NCBI GenBank assembly: GCA_965112735.1
Contig: OZ218950.1
Coordinates: forward strand, 3,348,001-3,412,000
Direction: 5' to 3'
DNA length: 64,000 nt
Origin: Phaeosaccion multiseriatum
Taxonomy: Eukaryota; Ochrophyta, other classes
Shown in pieces: positions 22,201 to 33,166 of the stretch. The stretch's first letter is position 1; the number at the start of each line of letters is the position of its first letter. The notes beneath the pieces were generated by a model. It was not told the origin of the DNA. It ran no database searches and worked only from the letters and a program-made list of their open reading frames with translations. A program made the position numbers and the translations under genes.

Positions 22201-23932
22201 TGTTGGAGCAGCCACAGGCGCTGCCGTCAGAGCTACCGTTGGAGCTGCTGTGGGAGCCTGAAAGTGAGGGAAAGGGGAGTGCAAATGAGCAACAGCCGTG
22301 CCGCATCGAATGAGAAACGCGCACACGCACACAAGAGTACATCGGTACCCGCAGCAGAAAGGGGTAAATATTGCAAGCGCAGGGAAGGCCAGTCAATCAT
22401 TGACCCCACCCACCAGAGTCGGTGCCACAGTTGGGGCAGCGGTTGGACCAGCGGTGGGCGCCTGAAAAAGACGATTCGGAAACAGGAGGCAAGAACAGAG
22501 AAAGAGCATTTGTTATGCATGCCAGCCGAAGCGAAACGAAAGGAAGCAGAGAAAAGCAGGAAAAAAGGAAGGAAGGAGGGCCAATCAATGGTAACGCGAA
22601 CCTGAGTCGGGGCTAAGGTTGGGGCAGCAGTCGGAGCCTTGGTCGGAGCCGCGGTAGGCGCAGCAGTGGGAGACAGCGTGGGGGTTGCAGTGGGAGCCTG
22701 CTCGACAGGAAAGCAAGTCGTGCGGGCACACAGTATGAGCAAGAAGAAAACCCCAAGCAGTAAGCTCTAAAGTCAAGAAGGGCAAGCTCCACAAGTTGAA
22801 GAAGTAAGGCGAAGGATGGCACACTGTCAGTCTCGTACCTGCGTCGGAGCTGCCGTTGGAGCTGCCGTTGGAGCTGCCGTTGGAGCTGCCGTTGGAGCTG
22901 CCGTTGGAGCTGCTGTCGGAGCCTGACAAGTGGGGATATTCAGAAACAGACATGAGCAGATCGCAAAGCATGTACAGAGAGGATGAGGATTCTACTTCAC
23001 ACATGCAGGCGCTGCTGTGGGAACCTGAAACAGGAGAGAACGGGGTGGAAATCAATACAATAGTACTTCCTTCGCATACGAGATATTCACCAGGGGACTA
23101 GCACGCACCTCAGTTGGAGGCGCTGTTGGCGGGACCGTGGGGGCCTGCAGACAAGGTACAGAGTTGGACGTCAACGATGCTATCAACGGCCAAAGGCTCA
23201 TAGAATGAAAAACCTCTCCACCACGGGACCAAGACTTGTCTGGTCCAATACGCACCTTAGTAGGCGGACGCGTTGGATATCTAGTCGGTGGATCTGTGGG
23301 CGGTATCGTCGGCGCAGCAGTTGGAGGGGGAGGGACAGCGCACGGAATGTGTGCGAATTCTCCCCACTCGCAGTATCGGCAGGCCACGTTCGCGCCCCCC
23401 ACATTGCAGCCCAGCCAAGACGTCCCTGCGGCGCAGCCAGGGTCTTCATAGCACGGCCTCTCTGGGCTGCATGAGGCGTTGCAGTACTCGCTGCACACAA
23501 AAAGAGCATGAATAAAAGGAGGCGTGGGCAGAAGAGCATGAATAAAAAGAGCAAGGGGCCGGGGAAGAGCGGGTGTTATAGAAGCGTTCTTTCCAGCTGG
23601 GCGCCATTGATTGCACGCCCTTCCCGGTGGAAGCCAAAGGCATCCTTCCACACCTCCTTCCAAATCCTTCCAAACAATGGGCAGCGTTCGCTGTTAGCAA
23701 GGTCCATAGTTCGAGGAGGAGGAACGTACCTTTGTTGCAGTGAGCGCCTGCTGCGTCGAGACGTGAACAGAAGCCCAGCTCCGTCGATCTCTACTGAGTC
23801 TTTCAATTTAGACCCATCGACCAACAGCGATTGTACTGCATATGAGCACAACGAGAGGATTAGGACCGTGGCCCTGCCGAACCCGGTACCGAACATGGTC
23901 ACCACAGACAAGCTGCAACGTGCCGCATACAA
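16203..23932 (-). CDS. Giant membrane protein: Cys-rich, Pro-Thr repeats, beta-propeller-like ectodomain, TRP-like membrane region
   Basis: Ten exons on the minus strand (23730-23932, 23256-23490, 23109-23144, 23001-23024, 22839-22922, 22602-22697, 22414-22461, 20978-22257, 19984-20761, 16203-19718) join in phase to about 2099 residues. In order: a signal peptide (about 1-35); a Cys-rich module (68-125); Ala-Pro-Thr repeats (about 126-270); an ectodomain with SBBP-type propeller repeats such as GGTDVLVLLVDANTG and GGTDAFVAMG (about 300-870); then some eight or nine hydrophobic segments from about residue 890 to the end, separated by long Ser/Gly/Glu-rich loops. The membrane layout recalls fungal Flc/TRP-like proteins, but this is inference. 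The 24-nt exon is the least certain. A surface or vacuolar sensor, channel or adhesin is plausible; no function is proven. Confidence 0.8.
19862..19960 (+). repeat. CGCACGCACG-type minisatellite in an intron
   Basis: Degenerate CACG/CGCC repeats fill part of the intron 19719-19983 of the giant membrane-protein gene. Confidence 0.7.
22414..23144 (-). repeat. Series of Pro-Thr repeat mini-exons
   Basis: Five consecutive small exons of 36, 24 (tentative), 84, 96 and 48 nt encode only repeats of the type APTAAPT. Each is flanked by its own acceptor and donor and each is a multiple of three in phase 0, so any of them can be skipped or duplicated without changing frame. The 84-nt exon is an internal array of near-identical GCAGCTCCAACG units. 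The following large exon also begins with Pro-Thr repeats. Confidence 0.8.
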
Positions 23933-24312
23933 GCCTGCAGCAATGAGGAAAATCCAGACCTCCCTACGAAGCTGAAGGACCTTTCAGTTCGTCCTCTGCT
24001 CTTTTGTGTTGCCTAATTTGTTCAGTGCGGTGGGTGGGAAAAAAGAAAGGATCAACCGCCAAAACGAGGGGCAAATTTACAGGCGGTATTCATAGTTATT
24101 AGTTGCTGACATACGTGAATTTCTGTAACCATAATGGTGTCAAGCCCACTCGACGCCAATGGAGGTATAGGCCGAGGGGTAGCAGCAGCCTGCCCCTGTG
24201 ACACCTTGTGCGGAGACCCAAGCCTCACGCTTGCGCCTTTGAGGCCTTGTGGTGAGCCAGGCCTCGCTTCCACGTCTTGTATTTCGGCGTCTTAATTGGA
24301 TCGAGACCAGCC
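23933..24312. promoter_or_regulatory. Divergent promoter region
   Basis: It separates the start of the giant membrane-protein gene (-) from the LRR gene (+). An AT-richer segment at about 23995-24110 stands out. No specific element is recognised. Confidence 0.4.
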
Positions 24313-27300
24313 GTCATGTCTGTGGCGGATCCGTCGGATGGCATGGGGGCCAAGCAGATGAGTGAGACCACTGAGCTCCACCTGGGAGGCAAGGGATACA
24401 CCTCTCTCGCCGACACCTTCCACCTGTTCAAGAGTCTGGAAGTGCTCTGGCTCAATGGGAATCGGCTGTCTTCTTCGTCCTTGGAGGTGCTGGTGGACAA
24501 CTCGACTGTGAAAGAAATCTACCTGCACAACAACCGCCTCGATACAGTAGAGGACGTCCTCCAGTTCCCATTCCTCAAGACGCTTACCCTCAACGGCAAT
24601 AGCCTCGCAGACTTGTACGCGACTCTGGAGGAGCTCAAGAGCCTGAGACATCTGAAATACCTCGATCTCTCGGGGTGCCCTCTCGCCGAGGAGAACAACT
24701 ACCGCCTCTTGGTGATCAAGCGACTGCCGTGGCTGGCAGCGCTCGATAAGCGCAGGGTGGCCGAAGAAGAGCGCGTTGAGGCAAAGAAGTGCCGTATTCC
24801 GCGGAGCTGGGCTATCATCGAGGCCGGGAGAATAGACAGGAGTGGTGCTGAGGATGGGGCTCTACAGCAGCAACAACAGCAGGAGGGGGGTGTTCATACC
24901 ATCGATGGAGTCACTCTTGCTCCCAGTGCCGTGGGGGGTGGGGAAGATACCGCTCACGCGCACGCAGCACTGGAGCTCGCAGCGCCCACCCGCCGCCGGA
25001 GCAGTGTGGCCGTGGCTATGAAGGCTCGGAATCTGAGTGCGGAGGCAGCGGCTGCTCTACTCGAAGTGGAGCTGGAGCGAATACGGGGCTTCATTAAGAA
25101 GGGCCGTATACTTTTGAAGGCTCACTTTCAGGAGGCTGACCCCAGGCGAGAGGGCGCGGTTACGGAGCGGCAAGCTCTGTACCTGCTGGAGCTGTACGGC
25201 ATCTGGGAGAGGTTGGAGCCTCGTGAGGGAGAGGAGGCCTCGCCCTTCTTCAACGCAGAAGAGGAGTTTGTGCCTGTACGATATAGAACTGCCGAGGAGC
25301 AGCAGGCCATTCGCTTCGTAAGGTCTCTGTTCCTGAAGGAGTTTCGAGCCAGTCCTCCAGTGAGGTCGCAAGCAATGGGGAGGGACGGCGCATTGGCACA
25401 GGAACGCTTTGTGAACTATATCAAGCTGTGCGCGGCCGTCGAGCCCAAGGTGAGTCTGGGTCTCCTAGAAGCGATGTTTTCTTGCTTTGTTTAACCTATT
25501 TGCACGAAGGCGCGGACGTTCTTCCCTCCCCAAGTCAGCAGGAAGACGTGCCCAGAAGGCATTGGAATATCTATATATGTAATACCCTAGAGAACCTTCC
25601 CTCCCGTACAAGTTTCTCACGCTTGTCTCATGTCTCTCAACCTGTGCGCTACTTCAGGTGGGAAGTCGCGACGCGGACAACAAGGAGCGGCTCCTTGCGA
25701 AAGCTTGGAGGGTGAAGCCGGCCCCTGATGCAGAGAGCCCGACCATACTACAGCTCAAGAAGGACGTTCGAAAGACCATGCGTACGAGAAGAGCGCAAGA
25801 GCTTCAGTCGATGCTCACGTTGCAGTCTCCAGCCGAAACGGCAGTGGCCGTCCACGCCAATCCGGCGCAGAGGACGACCGCTCTTCGCGGCCAGAGTGGC
25901 GGAGGAGTGAGTGACCAGCGATTGGACAGGTGTGTGTCGACGGTGTTGTGTGCTGTGCAGTGTTGGTGGTTGAGCACGACAGTGCCACACCAGAGGCGGG
26001 CTTGCTTGACCTGTTAGCGCATCCTCTTGACTCACTCGACATGTTGCTGCGGCCCACTTGTTGTACAGGTGGGATGCCATGGAGCTCAAGAAACTTCTGC
26101 AACAAGCAGCAGCAGCAGCGGCGGCGTCCGCCGTCGGAGAGGTGGGAGGGGTAGAAAAGGGCGTATCGAGTGGCGGCAAAGGCGGCGGCAAGGCGAAGAG
26201 AGGCAGCAAGGCCGCGATTACTTATCCCACCGACGCTATTAGCAGAGCGGCTGTAAGAGACGTGATAGAAGCCATGCGGAGACGATGCGGAGTCAAGCCC
26301 CTCATGGACGAGAGCATGGGGGGGGTGGAGGGGGATGAGACAGACTCCTTCGTCACCGCCACCGATTCTACTGCTGCTGCTGCTGCGGCTACGGGCGGGG
26401 CTGGGGTGAGGGGGCGAAGGGGCTCGGGGGTTTCCTTCCTCTGTCCCGTGGAGCTCTTGCTTGACGCTCTGGAGGCGGAGGCCCCGGGAGGGCAGTTGAC
26501 GTGGCGGGCGGTGTACAAGGCCATGGATGAGGGACAAGACAGCACCCCGGGAGGGGGAGGAGGAGGAGGAGGAGGAGGAGGAGGAGGAGGAGGGGGGTCG
26601 GGGGGGGGGCTTTCCGGCGGCGGTGACGGCAGTGATGCGCTCGGTGGGGGCGGCTCGGCGGGAGAGCATGGTCCGCTAAGGTGGCAGAACTTGGACCCCC
26701 GGGAGGCGGAGGAGCTGTCGCGTGCTCTCTTCAAGCGAGCGCGAACCCTTCACACGAAGGCCACAATGTTGGCAAGTCAGCATAAGGACGGAGATGTTCA
26801 GACGCTGGACACCATTCGGAGCCACCGCTCCTCGGCAGCGGAGGCGGCGGCGCAAGCGAGCAAGTTGGCCGTCATGAGCAAGCGTGCTTCTTCTTGGGAG
26901 GAGGAGGAGGAGGAGGCGGGTGAAGAAGAGGAGGAAGAAGGAGGAGACGGAGCAGGAGGAGGGGGGGGGCAGGAGCCGGGGGGACTGGTGTCCTCTTTCT
27001 CGAGCTCGCGCATTGGGTCCTCAACGCTCCCCGGTCCTGCAGGGGGGGGCAGGCAGAGACCCTCTACCTGTCACGGTCGCCCTGGGAGAGGGAGGAGAAG
27101 AGGGAGGACCGGAGGAGGAGGAGGAGGAGGAGGAGGAGGAGGAGGACGACGAGGAGGACGAGGAGGAGGACGAGCAAGATTGCCGGGAGGGAATATGTGT
27201 AACTGGGGGGGGCGGACGGATGTCCTGACAGTGAGGCTCTTTTCTCTCGCCGAAGCGTCGTCTTCGCGCACGAGCAGCGGCGGCAATACCAGGAGGAGGA

Positions 27301-27584
27301 GGAACAGCAGCAGCAACACCAGTGTCGGTGGCGGCAGTAGCATCAGCAGCACCAGCAACAGCAGCAAGGGCTCTCATTCTCAGGGGGATGAGGATGATGA
27401 TTGGCTGGAACATGACACTCTGGACGAAGCGACAGCCGCAAGGACTCAGGCGGTGCGAGACACGGTCGCTTATAGACGTCTCGTTCACAAGGTTGGCGGC
27501 TCGGAGGCCTATGGCAAGTACAAGGCCTCTGTCATTGCGAGGAGACCGATGGTCGCCACTACCGCAGTCCTCACCAGGCGCTGA
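24313..27584 (+). CDS. Leucine-rich repeat protein with long low-complexity C-terminus
   Basis: Exons 24313-25449, 25658-25929 and 26069-27584 join in phase to 974 residues. The N-terminal part (about 20-165) holds SDS22-like LRRs, such as LEVLWLNGNRLSS, VKEIYLHNNRLD, LKTLTLNGNSLADL and LKYLDLSGCPLAEENNYR, followed by an LRR-cap-like region (VIKRLPWLAALDKRRV). Residues about 250-340 form a helical region around LLEVELERIRGFIKKGRILLKAHF that could be EF-hand-like. The C-terminal half has Gly, Glu and Ser runs with short conserved-looking islands, including WDAMELKKLL and the end VRDTVAYRRLVHKVGGSEAYGKYK. A G-rich section around 27040-27240 might hide another intron. The pattern resembles LRR proteins of cilia and dynein regulation, but I assign no specific name. 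Confidence 0.75.
26551..26612 (+). repeat. GGA/G-rich repeat encoding a Gly run
   Basis: GGAGGA units encode poly-Gly inside the LRR gene. Confidence 0.8.
27113..27172 (+). repeat. GGA repeat within the LRR gene
   Basis: A second GGA/GAC tract, read as Gly/Arg in the gene's frame and as Glu in another. It lies in the section where an unrecognised intron is possible. Confidence 0.75.
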
Positions 27585-28316
27585 AGACAGGGTGAAGGGG
27601 AAGGGGGGGGGAGGGGGGGCTGAGCGGTAATGAGGTCCACATTCAAGGCGTTTGACTTTGAAATAGTGTTGTAGTAGCGCAAAAGGGTTCTGAGGATCGA
27701 TTGTCTCTTATCATGTATCAAAGCACAGAGACTCCGTCGGACATGTGAACGATACGTTAGAAGGGAAAGAGTATGAGTATATTCGATTGGTTGATTGATT
27801 GATTGATTAGCATTATGGAACGGACATCCTCTCTCAGTCCATCCGCGCGAATCGAGAGAGGTCCACCTACTCACGTCAAAGAGGAGCGTTCACTGAAGAG
27901 GCTCCTCCTTGTGCAAAGTATCCTCTCTTCTCGCTCCGATCGGCCGTGAGAGCGTCGTGCTCAGAGTACCCCCCGTCCTCCTTTCCTCGCGTGCAGCGGC
28001 ACCGGCCATTTCGTCCTGATGGCCACTCGCACCGTCCATGCCTGTCGGGTTTAGTTAGCAGAGGTCCAGCGGGTGGGGATATACATCCGCACCTCTACAC
28101 ACCTTGAACCCGAGCCGTAGTGAGCAGCGCAGCCCCCCTCCCCCCTGCACCCTGCACCTGCATGCGTCGTTTCTGATGAGACAATTCCGCATGTACCTCA
28201 GGCGAAGGTAAGTACACGCGTCTGCCTTGTCGCTGACGCGGCAGGGATGGGTGGGATGTGCTTAGGGCCGACAACGGGCCGATGTGGGTCGAGGGAAGCG
28301 ATGCAGTGTCTCCCCT

Positions 28317-28348
<32 letters not shown>

Positions 28349-28686
28349 CATCAACTCTTCTTGACGGAGCCGACAGCCCTTACGCCTCAAGACAAAACCC
28401 CCCGTGCGGGTGAAGACGTGCCGCTCGACGCCTGTGGCTGCATTCCTCCTTCCGATGAACAACCCTCCCTCTCAAAGTGTTTCCAAGGCGATACCCCAAC
28501 GCTGAAGAACCTTCCTTGACCAGAAGAGACCAACCACCGAGAAGCCGAGGTGCACGCATCCCTGCTGTAACTCCCTGACTGGTCAAGAGCCCAGACAAAG
28601 GCAAAAGGCAGCACCTTGCCTTCTTGCACGCAAGCACGCCCCTTGTCTTCCTTGTTCACTCTCTGGCGTGGTCACTCTTTCGCCCC
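27585..28686. other. Convergent spacer without a recognised gene
   Basis: Between the 3' ends of the LRR gene and EMC2. It includes G-runs just after the LRR stop, a short (GATT)n array at about 27785-27808 and a CAG/TAG run at 28316-28350. No coding sequence or RNA gene is supported. Confidence 0.5.
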
Positions 28687-30411
28687 CTATTTCTCAATCC
28701 AGCTCGACTGCGCGAGAGAAACCTCCTTCAATATCTCCGGGAGGCCTTTGGGAGCGCTCTTGTAGGCCCTCTGCAGCAGAGTGGTGGCGCGCTTGTGGAG
28801 CGCAGCGTTCACCTCCAACTCATGCTCGTCCTTACCAAGCTCCTTGAGCCCCCCCGGGGTGGCGGCAAGGGCGGTACAGGCGGCACAGAGTCCGTGCATG
28901 GCTCGGGTGTTGCCCTGTTCCTGGAGGGTCAGGCTATGCGAGAAGTGCTTCCTGGCTCTGAGCAAGCTCGCTGAGGACGACGCCCGGCCTCCTGCTGCCC
29001 CTCCTCCTACCGAGACAGTACTGCTGCTACTGCTGCTGCTGCTGCTGTTGCTGTTGCCGCCACCTCCTCCTTTGCTGCTACTGCTCAATGTGTAATAGAT
29101 TTCTGCCAGGTGTGTGTGTGTGAGAGCGTCCAGAGGCTTGAGTAGGACCAGTTCCTCGTAGCAAAATGCCGCCTGATCTAGCTGCCCTAGGCGGAGGTTG
29201 AGGTGGGCCAGCTCGAGCCAACTCTCCACATCGCCTTGGAAAATGTCAATCACCCCATTCAGTGCCTTTACAGCCTCCGTGAGCTTTCCCTGTCCTACTA
29301 GCAAGGCAACCTGGACGGGAGAAGGGCAGAGGGTAAGGCGGGAGGATGGGGGGATGAATGTTGTTGAAGAGGTTAGTAGAAGGAAGGAGAAAACGTTGTG
29401 TAGAGGGAGGGCGACCCCCGCGACACCCACCTGTCTCTTCCTCGCCGCGAGATTGGACGGTTTCTCTTCAACGATGCTGCCGTAAGTCTTACTAGCGTTA
29501 CCCCACTCTCCCTTGGCCTCCTGAATCAGCCCCTCCAGCAGCCGCACGCGCATACTGCCTGGAAACTTGAGCTGCAACTTTTGCAAACTGCGCTCTGCGG
29601 TTGTGATGTCGTTTCTGTCTAACGCTGCATTGGCCACCTGAATACGAGGGAGGAAAGCACCAAGCACAACAAGCATTGGATGATGAGAACTCGTGCTGGA
29701 GCAGATACCTCGTCAATACAGAACCGCTTTGCACCGCTTTCCTCGCGGTATTCTGTCAGCCTATACACCCTCTGCCCTCACAGCAAAACGTCTCATCACC
29801 CCGGAATAGTTGAGCCCATCATTCGTCATCCCTCCATCGCAGACAGTTCGCTATTAGCCCCTGCAAACTGCAAAGCTCTTTGGACCCGCCGCTCTCATTC
29901 TCCCCCTCCTCTCCTTGTGCTTTTCCCTCCCCTACCCAGTCGCGCCAGGGTGTACCGCTCTCACCCTCCCGCTGCCTTCGCACCGCACCTGTTCCAGCAC
30001 GGTCCACACCTCATCTCCCAATCTCCGCTCTTCCCGCAAGAGGGCGATGCCATGCCTCATTACCAAGTCGGGCCTCCGTAATTGCTGGGCAAAGAGAGCG
30101 CACACATCAATAGAAGGGAGGAGGGGAAGAAGGCAGACAGTAAGGAATGGAGCAAATCAATCCTCTTCGTCTGCAAGGGTGCCACAACAGAGAGTGCTGT
30201 GGACGCACGCCGGAGGGGCGAGTCGGCTTCGACGCTCAAAACTGGTCGACTTGGGCGACAGCTTGAGTGGCAGTTCCCTCCAGCAAAGGAGAGGAAGCCT
30301 CACCTGGTGCCGGAGGGCCGCCAGCAGCCGCTGCGCGTTCCAGAAGCTCAGGCTCGCATTGTCGGACAGCGCTTCTGCTTGAGCAATGAGCTCTGCAGCA
30401 GTCAAGTCCAT
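28687..30411 (-). CDS. EMC2: ER membrane protein complex subunit 2 (EMC2)
   Basis: EMC2 is the cytosolic TPR scaffold of the EMC, which inserts tail-anchored and multi-pass proteins into the ER membrane. Four exons (30304-30411, 29989-30084, 29431-29637, 28687-29310) join in phase to 344 residues; the human protein is about 297. Typical pieces are the start MDLTAAELIAQAEALSDNAS, RRPDLVMRHGIALLREERRLGDEVW, the TPR helices in ERSLQKLQLKFPGSMRVRLLEGL, KPSNLAARKRQVALLVGQGKL, WLELAHLNLRLGQLDQAAFCYEELVLLKP and THTHLAEIYYTL. A Ser/Gly-rich insertion near residue 230 accounts for most of the extra length. The gene is transcribed toward the LRR gene. Confidence 0.88.
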
Positions 30412-31100
30412 CTTCTCCGTGCCTCTCCTCCCGTGCTTCTTTCCTCGTAAATGAAAGCGTCGCTCGCTCGGCGGGTCCCCCGGGGTTCACAATAAGTCAC
30501 TATATTTTTTCCTTCTCCTCTTCTCTTCCCTCCTCGACCCTCCCATCGCCCCTGACAAGGTTCTGAGGCGACCCAGGGGGCAAGAGGCCGGCCAGAAGCT
30601 GGAACCTGGCCCGCTGGCGAGGCTTGGCAGAGCAGCCTTGGCCCTCATCATTGCCGTATTACGTGGCTTTCCCCCAGAACCTGGAATCGACTGGCTGGCG
30701 CGCCGGCCAGAAGCTGGCACCTGGGTCGCCTCAGAACCTTGTCAGGGGCCGACTCCCAGGGTTGCTAATGATGTACTTCGAAGTATTTATTTATTCAAAA
30801 GGCGAACTTGTACATCGACTTGCAGTGCCTACTTCGGTCTCCCGGTCTCCTGATGTGCGAGTGGTACAAACAGTCCAAGGTCCTCCAATGGTTGGTTGGT
30901 CCCTCTCTCCCCCCCCCCTTCCCGGCAGCTTCAAAACCAGCCCGTCTGTGGCCAGACAAGGGTCGAACAGGGATAGGCCCACACGCCCTGCTGGTCACTG
31001 TGTCTCTACAGGGACTGTAAATGGGCATGGGGAGGAGGAAGCCGACAAACACACTCAATGAATGACTTTCTGGTGCCTACTCAGTACACAGTACACCTCC
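30412..31100. other. Spacer holding a candidate MITE
   Basis: It lies between the EMC2 start and the last exon of the SUGP1-like gene, both on the minus strand. Apart from the inverted-repeat element at 30549-30748 nothing is recognised. Confidence 0.55.
30549..30748. mobile_element. Candidate MITE with perfect 29-bp terminal inverted repeats
   Basis: The 29 bases at 30549-30577 (core CCCCTGACAAGGTTCTGAGG) are the exact reverse complement of 30720-30748. The element is 200 bp long and has no coding capacity. Inside, GCCGGCCAGAAGCTGG occurs twice in direct orientation (about 30587 and 30700). No clear target-site duplication is visible next to the repeats. Size and structure fit a non-autonomous DNA transposon; a large transcribed hairpin is the alternative. 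Confidence 0.6.
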
Positions 31101-32028
31101 TCAGTAGTAAGATCGCCTGGTGAGGAGGAACAAGAACGAGGTGAAAGGAAAGAGGGACGGGAGACAACAAAGACAACACACGTCAGTTGGACCACCACGT
31201 ACTCCATTCCCGCATGTGGAGGGAGATGGGGGGAGGGAGGGAGGGAGGGATGGAGGGTGGGAAGGAGGAGAAAAGAGTTCCAAAGCAGTTTTGTTGCTTG
31301 CTTCTCCCCCCCTCACCTAGGGTTGTTCATGGGGTTGGGTCTGAACTTGTAGGCCAGCATCATACGCTTGCGGTAAGAGTCGAACTCGTTGTCATCCGCC
31401 GCCGCCTCGTGCGTGGGATTCACGCCCACCCCCGCCCCCTCCGCCCCGCCCCGATGCGCCTTCACGGGGTTGGCGATGCCCTGCGCCCCCTCCGGGCCCA
31501 GCCCTTGACCCTCCTTCCAGCCGCCCTTTTGCAGCATCTGAAAGCCAAGGTTGGAGCTGTTTAGTTGGTTCTTCGCCGGTTCAGCGCCGCCATCGCCATC
31601 ACCATCCCCTCCCCCCGTAGGCTTCTTGCCCATGAGCTTGTCCAGCTCCTCCTGCGGCAGGTAGGAGCCAATGTGGCGGCCCCTCGGCAGCATGGCGCTG
31701 ACTTTGGCCTTATCTGCCGTCTGAAGCATCTCCTTGGCACGCTTCCTGTGCTCCCACGTGCCGCCCTCAATGACGCCCCCCGAAGCATCGGCATCTTTCA
31801 CTGTATCTCTGAAATCGTCCTTCTCTCTGGCCGCCAAGGCAACGTACTCTGCCTGCCTCTCCTCCCACAAGTCTTCGTCTCCTCCGGCCTGCTGGGCGGC
31901 TTTGCTCTGAGCCAGGGCATGTATACGCTCCTCCATCCGCTTCAGCTCCTTCTGCTCCTGCAGCTGCTTCGTATAGGCAGCGTCCATGACTGGCGGTAAC
32001 GTCGAAGGATGAGGAGAGGCCGATATCC

Positions 32029-32059
<31 letters not shown>

Positions 32060-33013
32060 CGCTGCTGCAGGTGGAACTTGAGGGCCTTCTGAGAAGGTGC
32101 GTCTCTTCCTCTTCCTCTGAATTTCCTCCACAACACCTTGCACGTTTATACTCCCCGTTGTTGGTGCCCCGACCCCCCACCTAGAGGCTGATTGCCCTGA
32201 GACTGCTGCTGACTGGACTACTGTCGATGGGACTGCTGCTACTGCTGCTACTGCTGCTACTGTCCCTCCACCCCCTCCCCACCTACTGCTCCGCTTTGCA
32301 GTGGCCGCTGGAGCGCCCGAGCACACCCGCCGCACCTCCTCCTTCACCGCCTCTGCCTCAGCCTTGGCAGCTGCCTCCTCTGCTGGAGTCGTCGCTGCTG
32401 CTACTGCCCCTGCTCCTGCTGCTGCTGTTGGTGCCGCTGCTGCTCCTGATGCCGCCGTCCCTTCTGCTGCTCTTCCTTGCCCACTTGCCCTCTCAAGACT
32501 CCCCCCAGCATTCGCCGCCTCGTCATCGTCCCCTTCAGCTTGCCCGCTGTCGCTGCCGCTGTCGCTGTCCTCCCCCCCAAAAACATTGCCACCCTTGCTG
32601 CCTCCGCCCCCCCCGAACCGTCGCGACGGGAGCATAGATTTTTGCCGCTTCCGACTGTTGACACGGCTATTCTCTGCCGCGACTCGCTTGAGGTGCTCAT
32701 CCTTCTCTTGCTGTGCTGCCGCGCGCGCTTCCTCCTCCAGTTGCAGCATCTTCTCGAGGAAGGAGCCGTCCCCAGCCTTGGGCTTCACGGCTGCTGCTGG
32801 AGATGAAGCAGCAGCAGAAGAAGGTGGCGGTGGCGGCGGTGGTGGGGGGGGGGGAGGGAAGGGAGGTGGGGGCGCAAACGAAGGTCCCAACGCCGTCGCT
32901 GTTGCTATTCCCATCCCGTACCCTGCTCCTCCTGGAGGAGGGGGAGGAGGTGGAGGATCAGGAGGGAGAGGAGGAAGAAGCGCACCGGCCGCAAAGGGAT
33001 CATAGCCCTCCAT
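31101..33013 (-). CDS. SUGP1-like G-patch splicing protein
   Basis: SUGP1 (SF4) is a spliceosomal factor that uses its G-patch to activate a DEAH helicase during branch-site recognition. The main exon is 31317-33013 and a 16-nt final exon lies at 31101-31116. Splicing them replaces an early stop and restores the family's terminal NNPRR-x-YY as NNPRRSYY. Conserved pieces are GTWEHRKRAKEML, HIGSYLPQEELDKLM, the G-patch NLGFQMLQKGGWKEGQGLG and YRKRMMLAYKFRPNPMNNPR. The N-terminal half is Pro-, Gly-, Ala- and Ser-rich and I see no SURP domain, unlike animal SUGP1. The start is probably the Met in MEGYDPFAAG; the frame stays open to a Met at 33154, only 12 bases from the IspH start. Confidence 0.82.
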
Positions 33014-33166
33014 TTGGTTGCCTATGATGCCATCTGCCTTCACGGGGGGTGCTCGACATACAAAGTAGAGCAGATCGACAGGAAAAGGCGTGTGGGCGCG
33101 CGCGCACCCGCATGTGACAAACGGAGGCAAAAATCCCCGCCCAGCGAATCGCAAATTAACTCCACC
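33014..33166. promoter_or_regulatory. Very short bidirectional promoter region (SUGP1-like / IspH)
   Basis: Only about 153 bases separate the two chosen start codons. An acceptor-like site reading CGAG on the minus strand (about 33050) could mean that the SUGP1-like gene has a 5' exon further up. No clear promoter motif is seen. Confidence 0.45.

Noticed and set aside
28262-28659. Three overlapping minus-strand frames
   Set aside because: Mutually overlapping, with poly-Leu from a CAG repeat and no family resemblance.
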